Assembly (NCBI RefSeq): GCF_024298845.1
Contig: NZ_CP101156.1
Coordinates: 1,488,001-1,552,000 of the forward strand
Source of the DNA: Natronosalvus amylolyticus
GTDB taxonomy: Archaea; Halobacteriota; Halobacteria; Halobacteriales; Natrialbaceae
Length of the DNA: 64,000 nt
Direction of reading: 5' to 3'
The notes under the pieces were generated by a model. It saw only the letters and a program-made list of their open reading frames with translations, was not told the DNA's origin and made no database searches. Shown piece by piece: positions 16,476 through 26,033 of this stretch. Numbering within the stretch: position 1 is the first letter of the stretch; every line of letters starts with the position of its first letter. The translations under genes and the position numbers were made by a program.

Positions 16476-18410
16476 ATGAGCACTTCGGAAACGACGACAC
16501 GCCCGACGGTAACCGTCAAAAACATCGGCGGTATCGACAGCTCGACGGTCGAACTCACGGACGGCGTCAACGTTCTCACCGGGAAAAACGCAACCAACAG
16601 AACGTCTTTCTTGCGGTCAATTATGGCCGCGCTCGGAAGCAACAAGGCTTCGCTCAAAGGCGATGCCGATGAGGGGTACGTCCGATTGACGATGCAGGGC
16701 GAAACCTACGAGCGTCGGTTCGAACGGCGAAACGGGACAGTCGTCACCAGCGGGAGCCCGTACCTCGAAGATCCGACACTCGCCAATCTCTTTGCGTTCT
16801 TGCTCGAGTCGAACGCCGCCCGCCAGGCGGTTACCCAGCAACGGAACCTGCGTGACGTCATTATGCGTCCGATCGATGTCGACGAAATCGAAGCGCAAAT
16901 CCAGACGACCACCGCAGAGAAGCGAAAGCTGGACCAGGAACTCGAACGGTTAGAAGAGACGAAATCGACGCTGCCATCGCTCGAATCTCGAAAACGCTCA
17001 CTCGAAGACGAGATCGAAGCGACCGAAGACGAATTGGAGACGGCCCGCTCCGAACTCGAGAAAGCCCGTACCGAACGAGAACCCGACGACGAGGCGGTCG
17101 ACGAGAAACTGGACGAACTTCAGCGCGCGCGCAACGAACTCGAGGAAACCCGATTCCAGCAAGAAACCGAGCGACAGAGCATCGAAACCCTGGAAGACGA
17201 ACTCGAGGAACTCCGGGAAGACCTCGAGGAGCTACCGAGCAGTCTCGAAACCGATCCGGACGCCCTCGAGACCGAACTCGAAGAGTTGCGTGAACGGCGG
17301 TCGTCAATCGATGCCGAGACATCGAAACTCCAGAGCATCATCCAGTTCAACGAGGAGATGCTCGAAGGAACGAACCAGGAGATCACAGCTGCCCTCTCCG
17401 ACGAGGAAGCGGCTTCAGTCACCGACCAGTTAGTCGAACCCGACGACGAAGTGGTCTGCTGGACCTGTGGCTCGTCCGTCGAACGGGCCCAGATCGAGGC
17501 GACAATCGATCGGTTACGTTCTCTCCGTGAAGAGAAAGTTCACGAACGAAACCAACTCCGTCAGCAGATCGACGATCGAAAATCGACGATCGAAAACGCG
17601 CGCTCGATCACCGACCGCCGCCAGCGGCTAACCAAGCGCGTCGACCAGACGGAAACGGAGATAGACACGCGCACGGAACGGCTCGAAACGCTCGAATCGC
17701 AAGAGGACACCCTCGAGGAACGAGTCGAAACCCTCGAGGAAACCGTCAGCGAACTCGAGACCGAAAGCGAGGACGAAACCCTCGATCAACAAAAAACCGT
17801 CACGGAACTCGAGTTTCGACTCGAACGAAAACGCGACGAGTTCGCGGACGTCGAAGCCGATATCGAAGATGCAGAAGACGCGGCCGACCGAATCGAAGCC
17901 GTTCGCGACGAACGCGATGCGGTCGCCGAACGCCTCACCGAGTTGCGAACGCGTATCGACCGCATCGAAGAAGAGGCCGTCGAGGCGTTCAACGAGCATA
18001 TGGCCTCCGTGCTCGAGGTACTGGAATACGAAAATATCGAACGGATCTGGATCGAACAGACCGAACAGAACGTGAAACAGGGACGTCGACGCGTCGAGCA
18101 GACGGTGTTCGAGCTCCACATCGTTCGCCAGACCGAAGACGGTCAGACCTACGAGGACACCATCGAACACCTGAGCGAAAGCGAGCGAGAGGTGACCGGA
18201 CTGGTCTTCGCACTCGCCGGCTACCTCGTCCACGACGTGTACGAAACGGTGCCGTTCATGTTGCTCGACTCGCTCGAGGCGATCGATTCGAACCGTATCG
18301 CGCGACTCATCGATTACTTCAGCGATTACGCGGACACGCTCGTCACGGCGTTGCTCCCCGAGGACGCGGCCGCGCTCGACGACGAGTACCGGCGCGTGAC
18401 GTCGATCTGA
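16476..18410 (+). CDS. Archaea-specific SMC-related protein (RdfA partner)
   Basis: 644 aa with Rad50/SMC architecture: N-terminal ATPase half, two long coiled coils of Glu/Leu/Arg-rich heptads (about 135-310 and 340-525) and a zinc-hook-like CWTC (about 328-331) between them, then a C-terminal ATPase half. The P-loop reads GKNATNRT (36-43): the invariant Gly-Lys before Thr/Ser is Asn-Arg. The signature motif is LSESER (about 566-571) and Walker B is FMLLDSLEAID (about 593-603). It is annotated in haloarchaea as an SMC-related protein paired with RdfA; a role in cell shape or chromosome organisation is inferred from that pairing. Confidence 0.88.
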   Translation: MSTSETTTRPTVTVKNIGGIDSSTVELTDGVNVLTGKNATNRTSFLRSIMAALGSNKASLKGDADEGYVRLTMQGETYERRFERRNGTVVTSGSPYLEDPTLANLFAFLLESNAARQAVTQQRNLRDVIMRPIDVDEIEAQIQTTTAEKRKLDQELERLEETKSTLPSLESRKRSLEDEIEATEDELETARSELEKARTEREPDDEAVDEKLDELQRARNELEETRFQQETERQSIETLEDELEELREDLEELPSSLETDPDALETELEELRERRSSIDAETSKLQSIIQFNEEMLEGTNQEITAALSDEEAASVTDQLVEPDDEVVCWTCGSSVERAQIEATIDRLRSLREEKVHERNQLRQQIDDRKSTIENARSITDRRQRLTKRVDQTETEIDTRTERLETLESQEDTLEERVETLEETVSELETESEDETLDQQKTVTELEFRLERKRDEFADVEADIEDAEDAADRIEAVRDERDAVAERLTELRTRIDRIEEEAVEAFNEHMASVLEVLEYENIERIWIEQTEQNVKQGRRRVEQTVFELHIVRQTEDGQTYEDTIEHLSESEREVTGLVFALAGYLVHDVYETVPFMLLDSLEAIDSNRIARLIDYFSDYADTLVTALLPEDAAALDDEYRRVTSI

Positions 18411-18573
18411 GTAGCTTCCCGAACCTGAACAGTTCCGGTCAATATCTGTGGAGGCAAGGAGCCCGTCGAAACCACCCCTGGATTGTACGTATCCGTTATA
18501 CAATTGTGTGATTTTACTGTAAATACTGTCTATGCGAACAACGCTGCCGTTGCACACAGTCGATAGTTGGGGT

Positions 18574-19911
18574 TTATGTGTCCGGACGACACGCTCGAGT
18601 CAGTGAGGAAACGGGAACGGTCGTGGGTTCTCGAAGTACCTCCCAGGCCTCGAGAGCCTTTTCCTCGCCGAGTGTCGGTTCGGTGAGCGACCGGAACTTC
18701 TCGCGAAGTTGCGCCTCGGTGATGGGACGTTCGCTTCCACCGCGAGCCTGTGTGACCGTCCGTGTGTGTTCTGTTCCATCTTCGAGTGCGACCGCCACTC
18801 GAGCCCCTCGTGAATCTGGGAGGGCATCGATGAACCGCTGCGTGCTCGTAACCGAAACCCGTTGTGCGAGTTCCCGTGTCCTTCCGGAGATTGCGTGGGG
18901 TTCGAACGCGTCTTTACCCGAACCACCGTTGATCAGCCGAGTGGCGACGGCAAACGGGATCGAGAACTTCGCCTCGAGGCGGGTCGTCGGATTCGTCTCA
19001 GTCAGCGTTGCCGCGGCAGGATAGGTTTCGACGGTGACCGACGAAACGGTGTCCGGTTGGATAGACTCGCTCTCGAGTAGGTCCTCGAGCGCATCAAGCG
19101 TCGGATGCGTGTACCGACAGGCAGCGTGAACTTTGAAGTACCCGTTGGTGATCTCCCAGCGGTCGCCGAGCGTCTCGACGGGCGCCGGATCGACGCCTTC
19201 GGCGGTGATTCCCTCGAGATGGCGACTGATGCCGTCCTCGAGGCCGGTGAACCCGGCGGCTGCCTGTTCGACGGCAAAGAGTGCAGCTGGGGCGTTCATC
19301 GCGGCGTAGGTGTCCCGGACGGTGGCTCCCTCGAGTGCCGCTTCGAATCTTGTGTGTTGGGCGTGATTGGCCGCCATACGGAGTGCGTTGGTCGTCTGGG
19401 ATCGGTCGAGATTCGTCGCGTGAGCGACGGCGGCCGCCGCTCCGACGACGCCCCAGACGCCGTGTGGGTGATAGCCGTCAGCCAGCGGCGTACATCCTCG
19501 AGCGATCCTCACTGCGGTTTCGTAGCCCGCAACGAACGCAGTGACGAAGGCTTCACCCGACAGGTCGTCGCGTTCGGCCACAGCGAGCACCGCCGGGAGC
19601 ACGTGAATTGACGGGTGACCGGCGGCCATTTTGTGTCCTTCGTCGAGTTCGAGCACGACGCCAGCGATGCCGTTACAGAGTGCGCCACGATTCACCGGGA
19701 GCTGCACGTCGGTTCCAAGAACTGGGACCGGGCCTGCTTCGGTTCGGTGATACCGGTCACTGAGGCTGTGGACTGGTTCGGTCGAGGCGCCCCCAACGAT
19801 CGCGCCAAACGTGTCTGCAACGACGAGCCCAACTCGGTCACGCACGTCGGCCGGTAACTCGTCGTAGGTGAGCTGCGTCGTAAACGACGCAATATCGTTG
19901 GCGAGCGTCAT
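18574..19911 (-). CDS. MmgE/PrpD family protein
   Basis: 445 aa. The family includes 2-methylcitrate dehydratase, cis-aconitate decarboxylase and iminodisuccinate epimerase. Typical segments are VADTFGAIVGG, ELDEGHKMAAGHPSIHVLPAVLA, DGYHPHGVWGVVGAAAA and FKVHAACRYTHPTLDAL. It overlaps livM by 4 bp (ATGA), so it is the last gene of the transporter operon, suggesting that it acts on the imported compound or its derivative. A paralogue lies at 27635-29011. The substrate cannot be assigned. Confidence 0.88.
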   Translation of the reverse strand: MTLANDIASFTTQLTYDELPADVRDRVGLVVADTFGAIVGGASTEPVHSLSDRYHRTEAGPVPVLGTDVQLPVNRGALCNGIAGVVLELDEGHKMAAGHPSIHVLPAVLAVAERDDLSGEAFVTAFVAGYETAVRIARGCTPLADGYHPHGVWGVVGAAAAVAHATNLDRSQTTNALRMAANHAQHTRFEAALEGATVRDTYAAMNAPAALFAVEQAAAGFTGLEDGISRHLEGITAEGVDPAPVETLGDRWEITNGYFKVHAACRYTHPTLDALEDLLESESIQPDTVSSVTVETYPAAATLTETNPTTRLEAKFSIPFAVATRLINGGSGKDAFEPHAISGRTRELAQRVSVTSTQRFIDALPDSRGARVAVALEDGTEHTRTVTQARGGSERPITEAQLREKFRSLTEPTLGEEKALEAWEVLREPTTVPVSSLTRACRPDT

Positions 19912-21044
19912 TCGTTCGTCTCGGGTGCTGAATCGGCCAATTCCTCTTCGGTCTCGAGGTCACTGTCGTACGGGCCGTGCTCGTGTAACAACGACAGTAA
20001 CCGACTCGGCCACGAGACGACTCCCTTCGGACTGTACAGGACGATACCGATCAGGAGGATCCCGTAGACGATGTGATCGAAACCGGGGACGTCGACGCTT
20101 TGCCTGGCGAACTCACTGAACGGGATCACGATGAAGGCACCGACGATCGGACCGATAACCGTGCCGACGCCGCCCACGATTGCGGGCAGGAGGACTTCGA
20201 CGTTGATCAGGATATCGTAGACCGTTTCCGGCCGGATCGTATCGAAGTACATCGCCCAGAACGCGCCCGCCCAGGCGGTGAAGAACGCACTCACGGTGAC
20301 GCCGAGCAGTTTGTAGCGGAACGTCGGGATACCGACAGCCGCGGCAGCGTTCTCATCCTCCCGAATCGCGAAGAGATACAGGCCAAGCCGTGACTCCTTG
20401 ATTCCAAAGGAGACGATCGTGACGATTGCCAGGAACGCCAGAATGACGTAATAATACGGTAACGTCTCCTGGAACTGGAACGCAACCAGGCCAAACCCCT
20501 CGGCGTACTCACGCGGCAGTGGTTTGAAGAAGCCACTCGCGCCACCGAGCTGTGGGACGGTGTTGAACGTAAACCGAAGTAGTTCGGCGAACGCGAGCGT
20601 CGCCAGCGCGAAGTAGTGTCCTCGAAGATCGTATCTGAAACAGAGGAGGCCGATGAGGAGTCCGTACAGTCCGGCAATCGTCGCGCCGATAATCATCCCG
20701 ATCCACGGGTTGAGACTGTAGGTACTCAACAGCAAGATGGTCCCATAGGCACCGAGCCCGAAGAAAGCAGCATGCCCGAACGAGAACTGGCCCGTGTAGC
20801 CCGACATCATGTTCCACGATTGAGCGGTGGTTGCCCAGACGAGCGTTATCACGAGCATGTGGACGCTTACCCAGCTGCCGAGACTGAACCCGAAGGCATA
20901 CAGGCCGAGCGTAAACGGCAACACAGCGAGCGCCAGGAAGATGATCGTCAAGATGATTGGAACGCCATACCAGGCACTGGTAAACGAACGGTATCGGAGG
21001 CGGGCACCATCGAGACGCTGTGAGAAGCCATCGGTTGCCATCAA
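19908..21044 (-). CDS. livM: Branched-chain-type ABC transporter permease LivM
   Basis: 378 aa, about nine or ten membrane helices. The LivM family hallmarks are visible: QSWNMMSGYTGQFSFGHAAFFGLGAYG near residue 95 (quoted here in part: SGYTGQFSFGHAAF) and TVIGPIVGAFIVIPFSEF in the C-terminal part. Transports amino acids or small carboxylates/amides with livH. The N-terminus has two adjacent Met codons; either may be used. The start overlaps the livH stop by 4 bp, indicating translational coupling. Confidence 0.92.
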   Translation of the reverse strand: MMATDGFSQRLDGARLRYRSFTSAWYGVPIILTIIFLALAVLPFTLGLYAFGFSLGSWVSVHMLVITLVWATTAQSWNMMSGYTGQFSFGHAAFFGLGAYGTILLLSTYSLNPWIGMIIGATIAGLYGLLIGLLCFRYDLRGHYFALATLAFAELLRFTFNTVPQLGGASGFFKPLPREYAEGFGLVAFQFQETLPYYYVILAFLAIVTIVSFGIKESRLGLYLFAIREDENAAAAVGIPTFRYKLLGVTVSAFFTAWAGAFWAMYFDTIRPETVYDILINVEVLLPAIVGGVGTVIGPIVGAFIVIPFSEFARQSVDVPGFDHIVYGILLIGIVLYSPKGVVSWPSRLLSLLHEHGPYDSDLETEEELADSAPETNE

Positions 21045-21979
21045 GAACCACCTCCGAACAGCCCTTCAGGTTTTAACAGCAACACCAGGATGAAAATCAG
21101 GAAGATCGCAATCTGATTGCCAGATCCCGGGAGGAAGAACTGACCGAACACGTGAACAAATCCGATTATCATGCCGCCGACGAGGGCACCGGGGAACGAA
21201 CCCAGTCCCCCGAGGACGACGATAACGAACGCGTTTATCAGATAGGTATCCCCGAGATGCGGATCGATTTGCTGAATAAACGGAATTACAGCTCCCGCCA
21301 ATCCGGCCAGCGCTGCACCGAGTCCGAACGTCAGGTAGTCGATTCGAGGCACGTTGATTCCGACGTACTGAGCCGCCTCACGGTCGTCAGCCGTTCCACG
21401 GATCGCTCTGCCCAGTTGCGTTCGCTGTAAGAACGCCCAGACGATCACTACCGCAACGATTGCGATTAGCAATGCAATGAGCTGGCCACCGGGTAACGCG
21501 ACCCCGCCAATACCGACCGCTCCGAGGTCCAACACTCGAGATTGCGGATCAGCAGAAAACGTGATTTCGATGGCGCTGACGATGATCAACAACACACCGA
21601 ACGTAACTATCAGTTGGTTTTCCTGTGGGGCGTCCATAATCGGTGCAATCGTTACCCGGTGGATAGCGATACCGAGCACGAACAAAGCCACGACAGCGAC
21701 GGGAATCGTCAGGAACGGATTGAGACCGACGGCTGTCGACAACCACCAGACGATGTACATACCGACGACCATGAGCGCGCCATGGGCGAAGTTGATCACG
21801 TCCATCACGCCGAAAATCATTGTCAACCCGAGCGCGACCAGCCCGTAAATGCCACCGAGCAAAATCGCGAACGCGAGTAACTGCAGAAACGTCGACGGCC
21901 GGATAAAAGACGGCGACAGCTGGAAGGCTGTCACCGAATCCGCCGTGACGAACAGCAGACCGGAGATGCTGACACTCAT
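21041..21979 (-). CDS. livH: Branched-chain-type ABC transporter permease LivH
   Basis: 312 aa polytopic permease. LivH motifs include ALGLTMIFGVMDVINFAHGALMV (about 50-70, cited in part as GVMDVINFAHG), RAIRGTADDREAAQYVGINV (coupling loop) and VLGGLGSFPGALVGG. Lies 6 bp after the binding-protein gene in the operon order and overlaps livM by 4 bp. It forms the channel with LivM; energy comes from the fused ATPase encoded upstream on the same strand. Confidence 0.93.
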   Translation of the reverse strand: MSVSISGLLFVTADSVTAFQLSPSFIRPSTFLQLLAFAILLGGIYGLVALGLTMIFGVMDVINFAHGALMVVGMYIVWWLSTAVGLNPFLTIPVAVVALFVLGIAIHRVTIAPIMDAPQENQLIVTFGVLLIIVSAIEITFSADPQSRVLDLGAVGIGGVALPGGQLIALLIAIVAVVIVWAFLQRTQLGRAIRGTADDREAAQYVGINVPRIDYLTFGLGAALAGLAGAVIPFIQQIDPHLGDTYLINAFVIVVLGGLGSFPGALVGGMIIGFVHVFGQFFLPGSGNQIAIFLIFILVLLLKPEGLFGGGS

Positions 21980-21985
21980 CTGGGG

Positions 21986-23287
21986 TTACAGTTGAACCTC
22001 GCTCTCGGCAAACTCTTCTGGGAAGATGACACGGTCTTCCAGATCCTGGACCTGGAACAGCGGTGCCAGTGCGTTTTCGTTTTCACCATCGGGACCGAAC
22101 GTAATCGGCGGCATCGCCGCGATGTGGTCTTCGACAGTTATGTCGGTGAGTGCGTCGTTGATGTCGTCCGGGTCATCGGAGCCGGCTGCTTCGATACCGG
22201 CGATAATGACTTCCGCTGCAGCGTAGGTCATCGCAACGTTCGCATCGAACGATTGATCGAATTCGTCTTCGAATCGCTGGCGCACTTCGGCCGCTCGGTC
22301 ATCGACCGGGTTGAGCGCGAAGTTCGTTGCAAACGCACCTTCTGTCGTCTCGCCCATCTCCTGGAGCGCCGCCCTGTCGTTGAGCGCCTCGTTAGCACAG
22401 CCAGCCAGGAACGGTGGCGAGTAGTCCTGGTCGTCCATGGCCCGGACGAGTTCGACCGTTTCAGCTTCGTATGAGATAGCAATGACGACATCCGGATCTG
22501 CATCGGCAAGCTGTGTCACCTGTGTGTCGGCGGTTTCGCCGAAGTCGATACCAACTTCCTGCACGATTTCGACGTCGTTTGCAGGCAACTGCTCACGTAG
22601 GTGGTCTCGAACCGACTGGCCAAAGTCGATATCGATGTAATAGATACCGGCGGTTTCGACTGAATGCCCCGCATCACGGATCACCTGTGTCATCATCTCC
22701 GCGTGGTTGAGGGCCATCTGGTTAGCCGGTGGCTGTGGCCTGTAGATGTAGTCCAGTTCGGTTTCCTGCAAGATGGCGTCGTCGACGGACACCGATACGA
22801 CGAACGGGATGCCGGCTCGTTCGGCCGCCCGTGTGGCCGTACTCGTCACCGGCGAGGAGAAACACCCGGTCAGTATCTGTGCACCATCGTCGATGAGTTC
22901 GTCAGTCACCTCACCGCCCAGTTCCTGTTCACCCTGGTTGTCGCCGCTGATAACCTCGAGTTCGGCACCGCCGAGCGATTCGATGCCGCCGTTTTCGTTT
23001 TTGATCATCGCCGCCAGCTTCACGGCGTTGTCCATGCGAGTTCCCGTTCCACCGAGCCCGCCACTGAGTGGATGGTTCGATCCGATCACGACTTCGTCAA
23101 CGTCTGGATCAGCACCGTTGCCGTTTCCATTACCGTTTCCGTTTCCGTCGTCGTCGCCGTTGCCGTTCCCGTTACCATCGTCGGCATCCGGATCGTCTCC
23201 GATACAGCCGGCCAGACCGATTGCACCTGCTGCACCGAGGTACTTGATAAACGAGCGTCTCTCAGACTGCTTGCTATTCGTCCCCAT
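21986..23287 (-). CDS. ABC transporter substrate-binding lipoprotein (LivK/amide type)
   Basis: 433 aa from the ATG at 23287. Signal sequence: twin-arginine RRSFIKYLGAAGAIGLAGC with a lipobox LAGC, so Tat export and lipid anchoring are expected. A Gly/Asn/Asp-rich linker follows (about 26-55), then a periplasmic-binding type I fold (VVIGSNHPLSGGLGGTG..., GDNQG, LTGCFSSPVTSTATRAAERAGIPFV). The ligand of this group ranges over branched amino acids, amides and urea. A longer 442-aa frame from 23314 is disfavoured because a TATA box (23311-23320) lies within it. Confidence 0.92.
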   Translation of the reverse strand: MGTNSKQSERRSFIKYLGAAGAIGLAGCIGDDPDADDGNGNGNGDDDGNGNGNGNGNGADPDVDEVVIGSNHPLSGGLGGTGTRMDNAVKLAAMIKNENGGIESLGGAELEVISGDNQGEQELGGEVTDELIDDGAQILTGCFSSPVTSTATRAAERAGIPFVVSVSVDDAILQETELDYIYRPQPPANQMALNHAEMMTQVIRDAGHSVETAGIYYIDIDFGQSVRDHLREQLPANDVEIVQEVGIDFGETADTQVTQLADADPDVVIAISYEAETVELVRAMDDQDYSPPFLAGCANEALNDRAALQEMGETTEGAFATNFALNPVDDRAAEVRQRFEDEFDQSFDANVAMTYAAAEVIIAGIEAAGSDDPDDINDALTDITVEDHIAAMPPITFGPDGENENALAPLFQVQDLEDRVIFPEEFAESEVQL

Positions 23288-23310
23288 ACACACACCGTAG
23301 CAAGCAACAC

Positions 23311-23320
23311 ACATATAAGT
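23311..23320 (-). promoter_or_regulatory. TATA box of the binding-protein gene
   Basis: On the minus strand ACTTATATGT is centred 28 nt upstream of the ATG at 23287, consistent with a leaderless or near-leaderless transcript covering the binding protein, both permeases and the PrpD gene. A second TATA-like GTGTATATAAC lies about 13 bp further upstream. Confidence 0.6.
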
Positions 23321-23379
23321 TTGTTATATACACCAGACAACAATCGGAGAAAAGAAGTGCCAGATCGATTCTGTGATTT

Positions 23380-25008
23380 TTACTCGAGGCCGAGATACAA
23401 ATTCACGAGTTCGTCCTCATCGAGGAGATCGGCTGCCGGACCGTCGAACTGGAGTTGACCCTGGGCAAGGATGTAGACGTAATCGGCGATACGAAGCGCT
23501 TCGCGGACGTTCTGTTCGACCAGAATGACCTGCGCACCCTGATCGACCAGGGACTGTGCCATCCCGAACACGTCGTCGATAAGCGAAGGAGCCAATCCAC
23601 TCGAGGGTTCGTCGAGCAAGTACAGGTCCGATCCGGTCATCATCGCCCGGCCGAAACTCAACATCATCTGCTGGCCGCCCGAAAGCGAGTGTCCCTTCGA
23701 ACCGAGTTTCGGCTCGAGGTCGGGGAACGTCTCGAGAACGTGTTCCAGACGTGCCTCGCGAACCGACCGGTCGTCGACCTGGTACCCACCGAGCAGGAGG
23801 TTCTCTTTGACCGTGAGCTTCCCGAAGATTCCGCCATCCTGTGGGAGCATCACCATCCCATGCTCGAGGTTCTCGTGTGCGCTCGTATGCGTGATGTCGG
23901 TGTCGCCGTAGTGAATCGACCCGGACCAGACCGGGACGGCACCGACGAGCGCTTTGAGCAGGGTCGATTTCCCGCTGCCGTTCGGACCGAAAATACAGGT
24001 CACCCCTGGTCGGCTCTCGACGGAAACACCATCGATGACGGTGTGATTACCGTACCCGGTGATGATATCGTCGGCGACGAGCGTTTTGTCCGTCGATTCG
24101 CCACCGACGACAGTTGCCGAAGTGGCCGTCGGATCGGTCTGGACTCCACCTGGGCTGCTGGCGACCGTTCCAGCGCCCCCGCCGCCGTTCGTCCCCGCCG
24201 CCTGGGCAGGCGCCTCGCTGGCCCCCCCAGTACTGACCGAGGCGTCGAGCGTCTCCGCGAGTCCAGCATCCGGGTCAGTGGCTTCGCCGAGGTAGGCCTC
24301 TCGCACCCGTTCGTCACTCGTTACGGTCTCGAAATCACCCTGCATGACGACCCGACCCTGGTTGAACACCGTCACACGGTCGGTCAATCCCGAGATCACG
24401 CTCATGTCGTGTTCGATGATGACGAAGGTCCGTCCTCCCTCATTGAGCTCACGAAGGTGCTCGAGAATACGGTTCTGCAACGCCGGGTTGACGCCGGCCG
24501 TCGGTTCGTCGAGCATGATACACTTGGGGTCGAGCATCAGGATGCGACCGAGTTCGAGCAGTTTCTGTTGACCACCACTGATATCGCTCGCTTCGTGTTC
24601 GGCGATGTGCTCGATCTCGAGTTGTTCGAGAATTTCCGCTGCGCGGCGTCTTTTGTCCTCGCTGACACGAAGGCCGGATCCCAGGCCGGCCGTGTAGACG
24701 CTCAACAGGTTCTCTCGGACGGTTAGATCCCGGAACGGAGAGGCTATCTGAAACGTTCGACCCAGTCCACTGCGGGCGATTTTGTCCGGCGATTCGTTCG
24801 TAATCGTCCGACCGTCGAAAATGACGTCACCGCCGTCAGCGTCGTAGAATCCCGTTACCGTATTGAAAAACGTCGACTTGCCACTCCCGTTCGGGCCGAT
24901 GATACCGTGGATCTCGCCCGCTTCGATCTCGAGGGAGATCCCGTCGTTAGCTACCAGGTTGCCGAACTGCTTTCGCAGCTCGACAGTCTCGAGTATGCTT
25001 CCGGTCAC
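23380..25008 (-). CDS. Fused LivG-LivF ABC transporter ATPase
   Basis: 542 aa, two complete ABC ATPase domains in one chain. Domain 1 (about 1-245, LivG-like): Walker A GPNGSGKST (about 37-45), signature ISGGQQ, Walker B MLDEPTAGVNP. A flexible Ala/Gly-rich linker spans about 250-305. Domain 2 (about 308-542, LivF-like): Walker A GPNGSGKST, signature LSGGQQ, Walker B LLDEPSSGLAPS, and the C-terminal LIV-type region. In most organisms these are separate genes. It lies upstream of the binding protein on the same strand, separated by 92 bp. All catalytic motifs are intact in both halves. Confidence 0.93.
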   Translation of the reverse strand: MTGSILETVELRKQFGNLVANDGISLEIEAGEIHGIIGPNGSGKSTFFNTVTGFYDADGGDVIFDGRTITNESPDKIARSGLGRTFQIASPFRDLTVRENLLSVYTAGLGSGLRVSEDKRRRAAEILEQLEIEHIAEHEASDISGGQQKLLELGRILMLDPKCIMLDEPTAGVNPALQNRILEHLRELNEGGRTFVIIEHDMSVISGLTDRVTVFNQGRVVMQGDFETVTSDERVREAYLGEATDPDAGLAETLDASVSTGGASEAPAQAAGTNGGGGAGTVASSPGGVQTDPTATSATVVGGESTDKTLVADDIITGYGNHTVIDGVSVESRPGVTCIFGPNGSGKSTLLKALVGAVPVWSGSIHYGDTDITHTSAHENLEHGMVMLPQDGGIFGKLTVKENLLLGGYQVDDRSVREARLEHVLETFPDLEPKLGSKGHSLSGGQQMMLSFGRAMMTGSDLYLLDEPSSGLAPSLIDDVFGMAQSLVDQGAQVILVEQNVREALRIADYVYILAQGQLQFDGPAADLLDEDELVNLYLGLE

Positions 25009-25157
25009 GAGTGTATATCAGAGGGGGTGTGCATAAGGGTTTCCCACCACACGAGGGTGAACCGCCAGGTAGCGGCACGCAATGGGACTCGAGACGTCGG
25101 GGCTGTCGTCACCGGAACACCCGTGAGGATTAGTACATCCCATCCGAACAGCGGAGT

Positions 25158-25991
25158 ATGAACGAGACACCATCCGAACAGTGGTTCGGCGGTCGAACGG
25201 CCATCGTCACCGGTGCGGCTGGCGGGATAGGCCGAGCCTGTACACGCACGCTCGCCGAACGAGGTTGTACGGTGTACGCCTGCGACGTCGCCGACCTCGA
25301 GTCACTCGACGAGGTGCCCCCTAACGCGGATAGATCCACCGACGTGACAGAACCGACTGACGCCAGTGGAGCCAGCGAGCGCAGTGGGACCGTTCACCCG
25401 CTCGAGGCGGACGTAACCGATCAGCAGGCCCTCGAGAGCGTCGTCGACCGCGCTGACAACGGAACCGGTATCCACGTCCTCGTCAACTGTGCGGGAATCA
25501 TCGACCGCTCACCGATCGACGACCTCGAGCCCGAAACCTGGTCGAATGTGCTCGAGGTGAACCTCACCGGCACCTACAATGCAATTCGAGCAGCGACACC
25601 GGCACTCCGCAACGCGGACGAGCTCGGGAGTGCAATCGTCTCCATCTCGTCGATGCTCTCGACGGTCGGGGCACCGGAACGGGTCGCCTACAGCGCGTCG
25701 AAAGGCGGACTCGATTCGATGACTCGAGCGCTGGCTGCCGAACTGGGATCGGCCGGAATCCGGGTCAACGCGGTCAACCCGGGCTATATTCGAACGGATA
25801 TGACACAGATCCACTCTGATTCGGGGGACGAAGACCGGTACCGGCAACAGACGGCAATCGAGCGAGTTGGCCGCCCACGGGACGTCGCCGAACTGGTGAG
25901 CTTTCTCGCCAGCGACCGTGCTCGCTATATCTCGGGCCAGACGGTCCACATCGATGGCGGGCAGTCGGCCATCACCGACTCCTCGAAATAA
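25158..25991 (+). CDS. Short-chain dehydrogenase/reductase (SDR)
   Basis: 277 aa, classical SDR. Cofactor motif TGAAGGIG (about 18-25), NCAG (about 113-116), catalytic Ser in SISSMLS, YSASKGG (Tyr-x3-Lys, about 178-184) and C-terminal DGGQS. An unusual acidic/Ser-rich insertion (about 55-90) follows the second strand. It is divergent from the fused ATPase gene with a shared 149-bp promoter region, so it probably belongs to the catabolic island. The substrate alcohol or ketone is unknown. Confidence 0.9.
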   Translation: MNETPSEQWFGGRTAIVTGAAGGIGRACTRTLAERGCTVYACDVADLESLDEVPPNADRSTDVTEPTDASGASERSGTVHPLEADVTDQQALESVVDRADNGTGIHVLVNCAGIIDRSPIDDLEPETWSNVLEVNLTGTYNAIRAATPALRNADELGSAIVSISSMLSTVGAPERVAYSASKGGLDSMTRALAAELGSAGIRVNAVNPGYIRTDMTQIHSDSGDEDRYRQQTAIERVGRPRDVAELVSFLASDRARYISGQTVHIDGGQSAITDSSK

Positions 25992-26033
25992 TGATTGTCG
26001 TCGGACTCACCTCGTACATCAACGCGTGAGGAA

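Noticed and set aside
23455-24726. Rightward 423-codon frame opposite the fused ATPase gene
   Set aside because: Complementary-frame shadow; the minus-strand frame has all ABC motifs.
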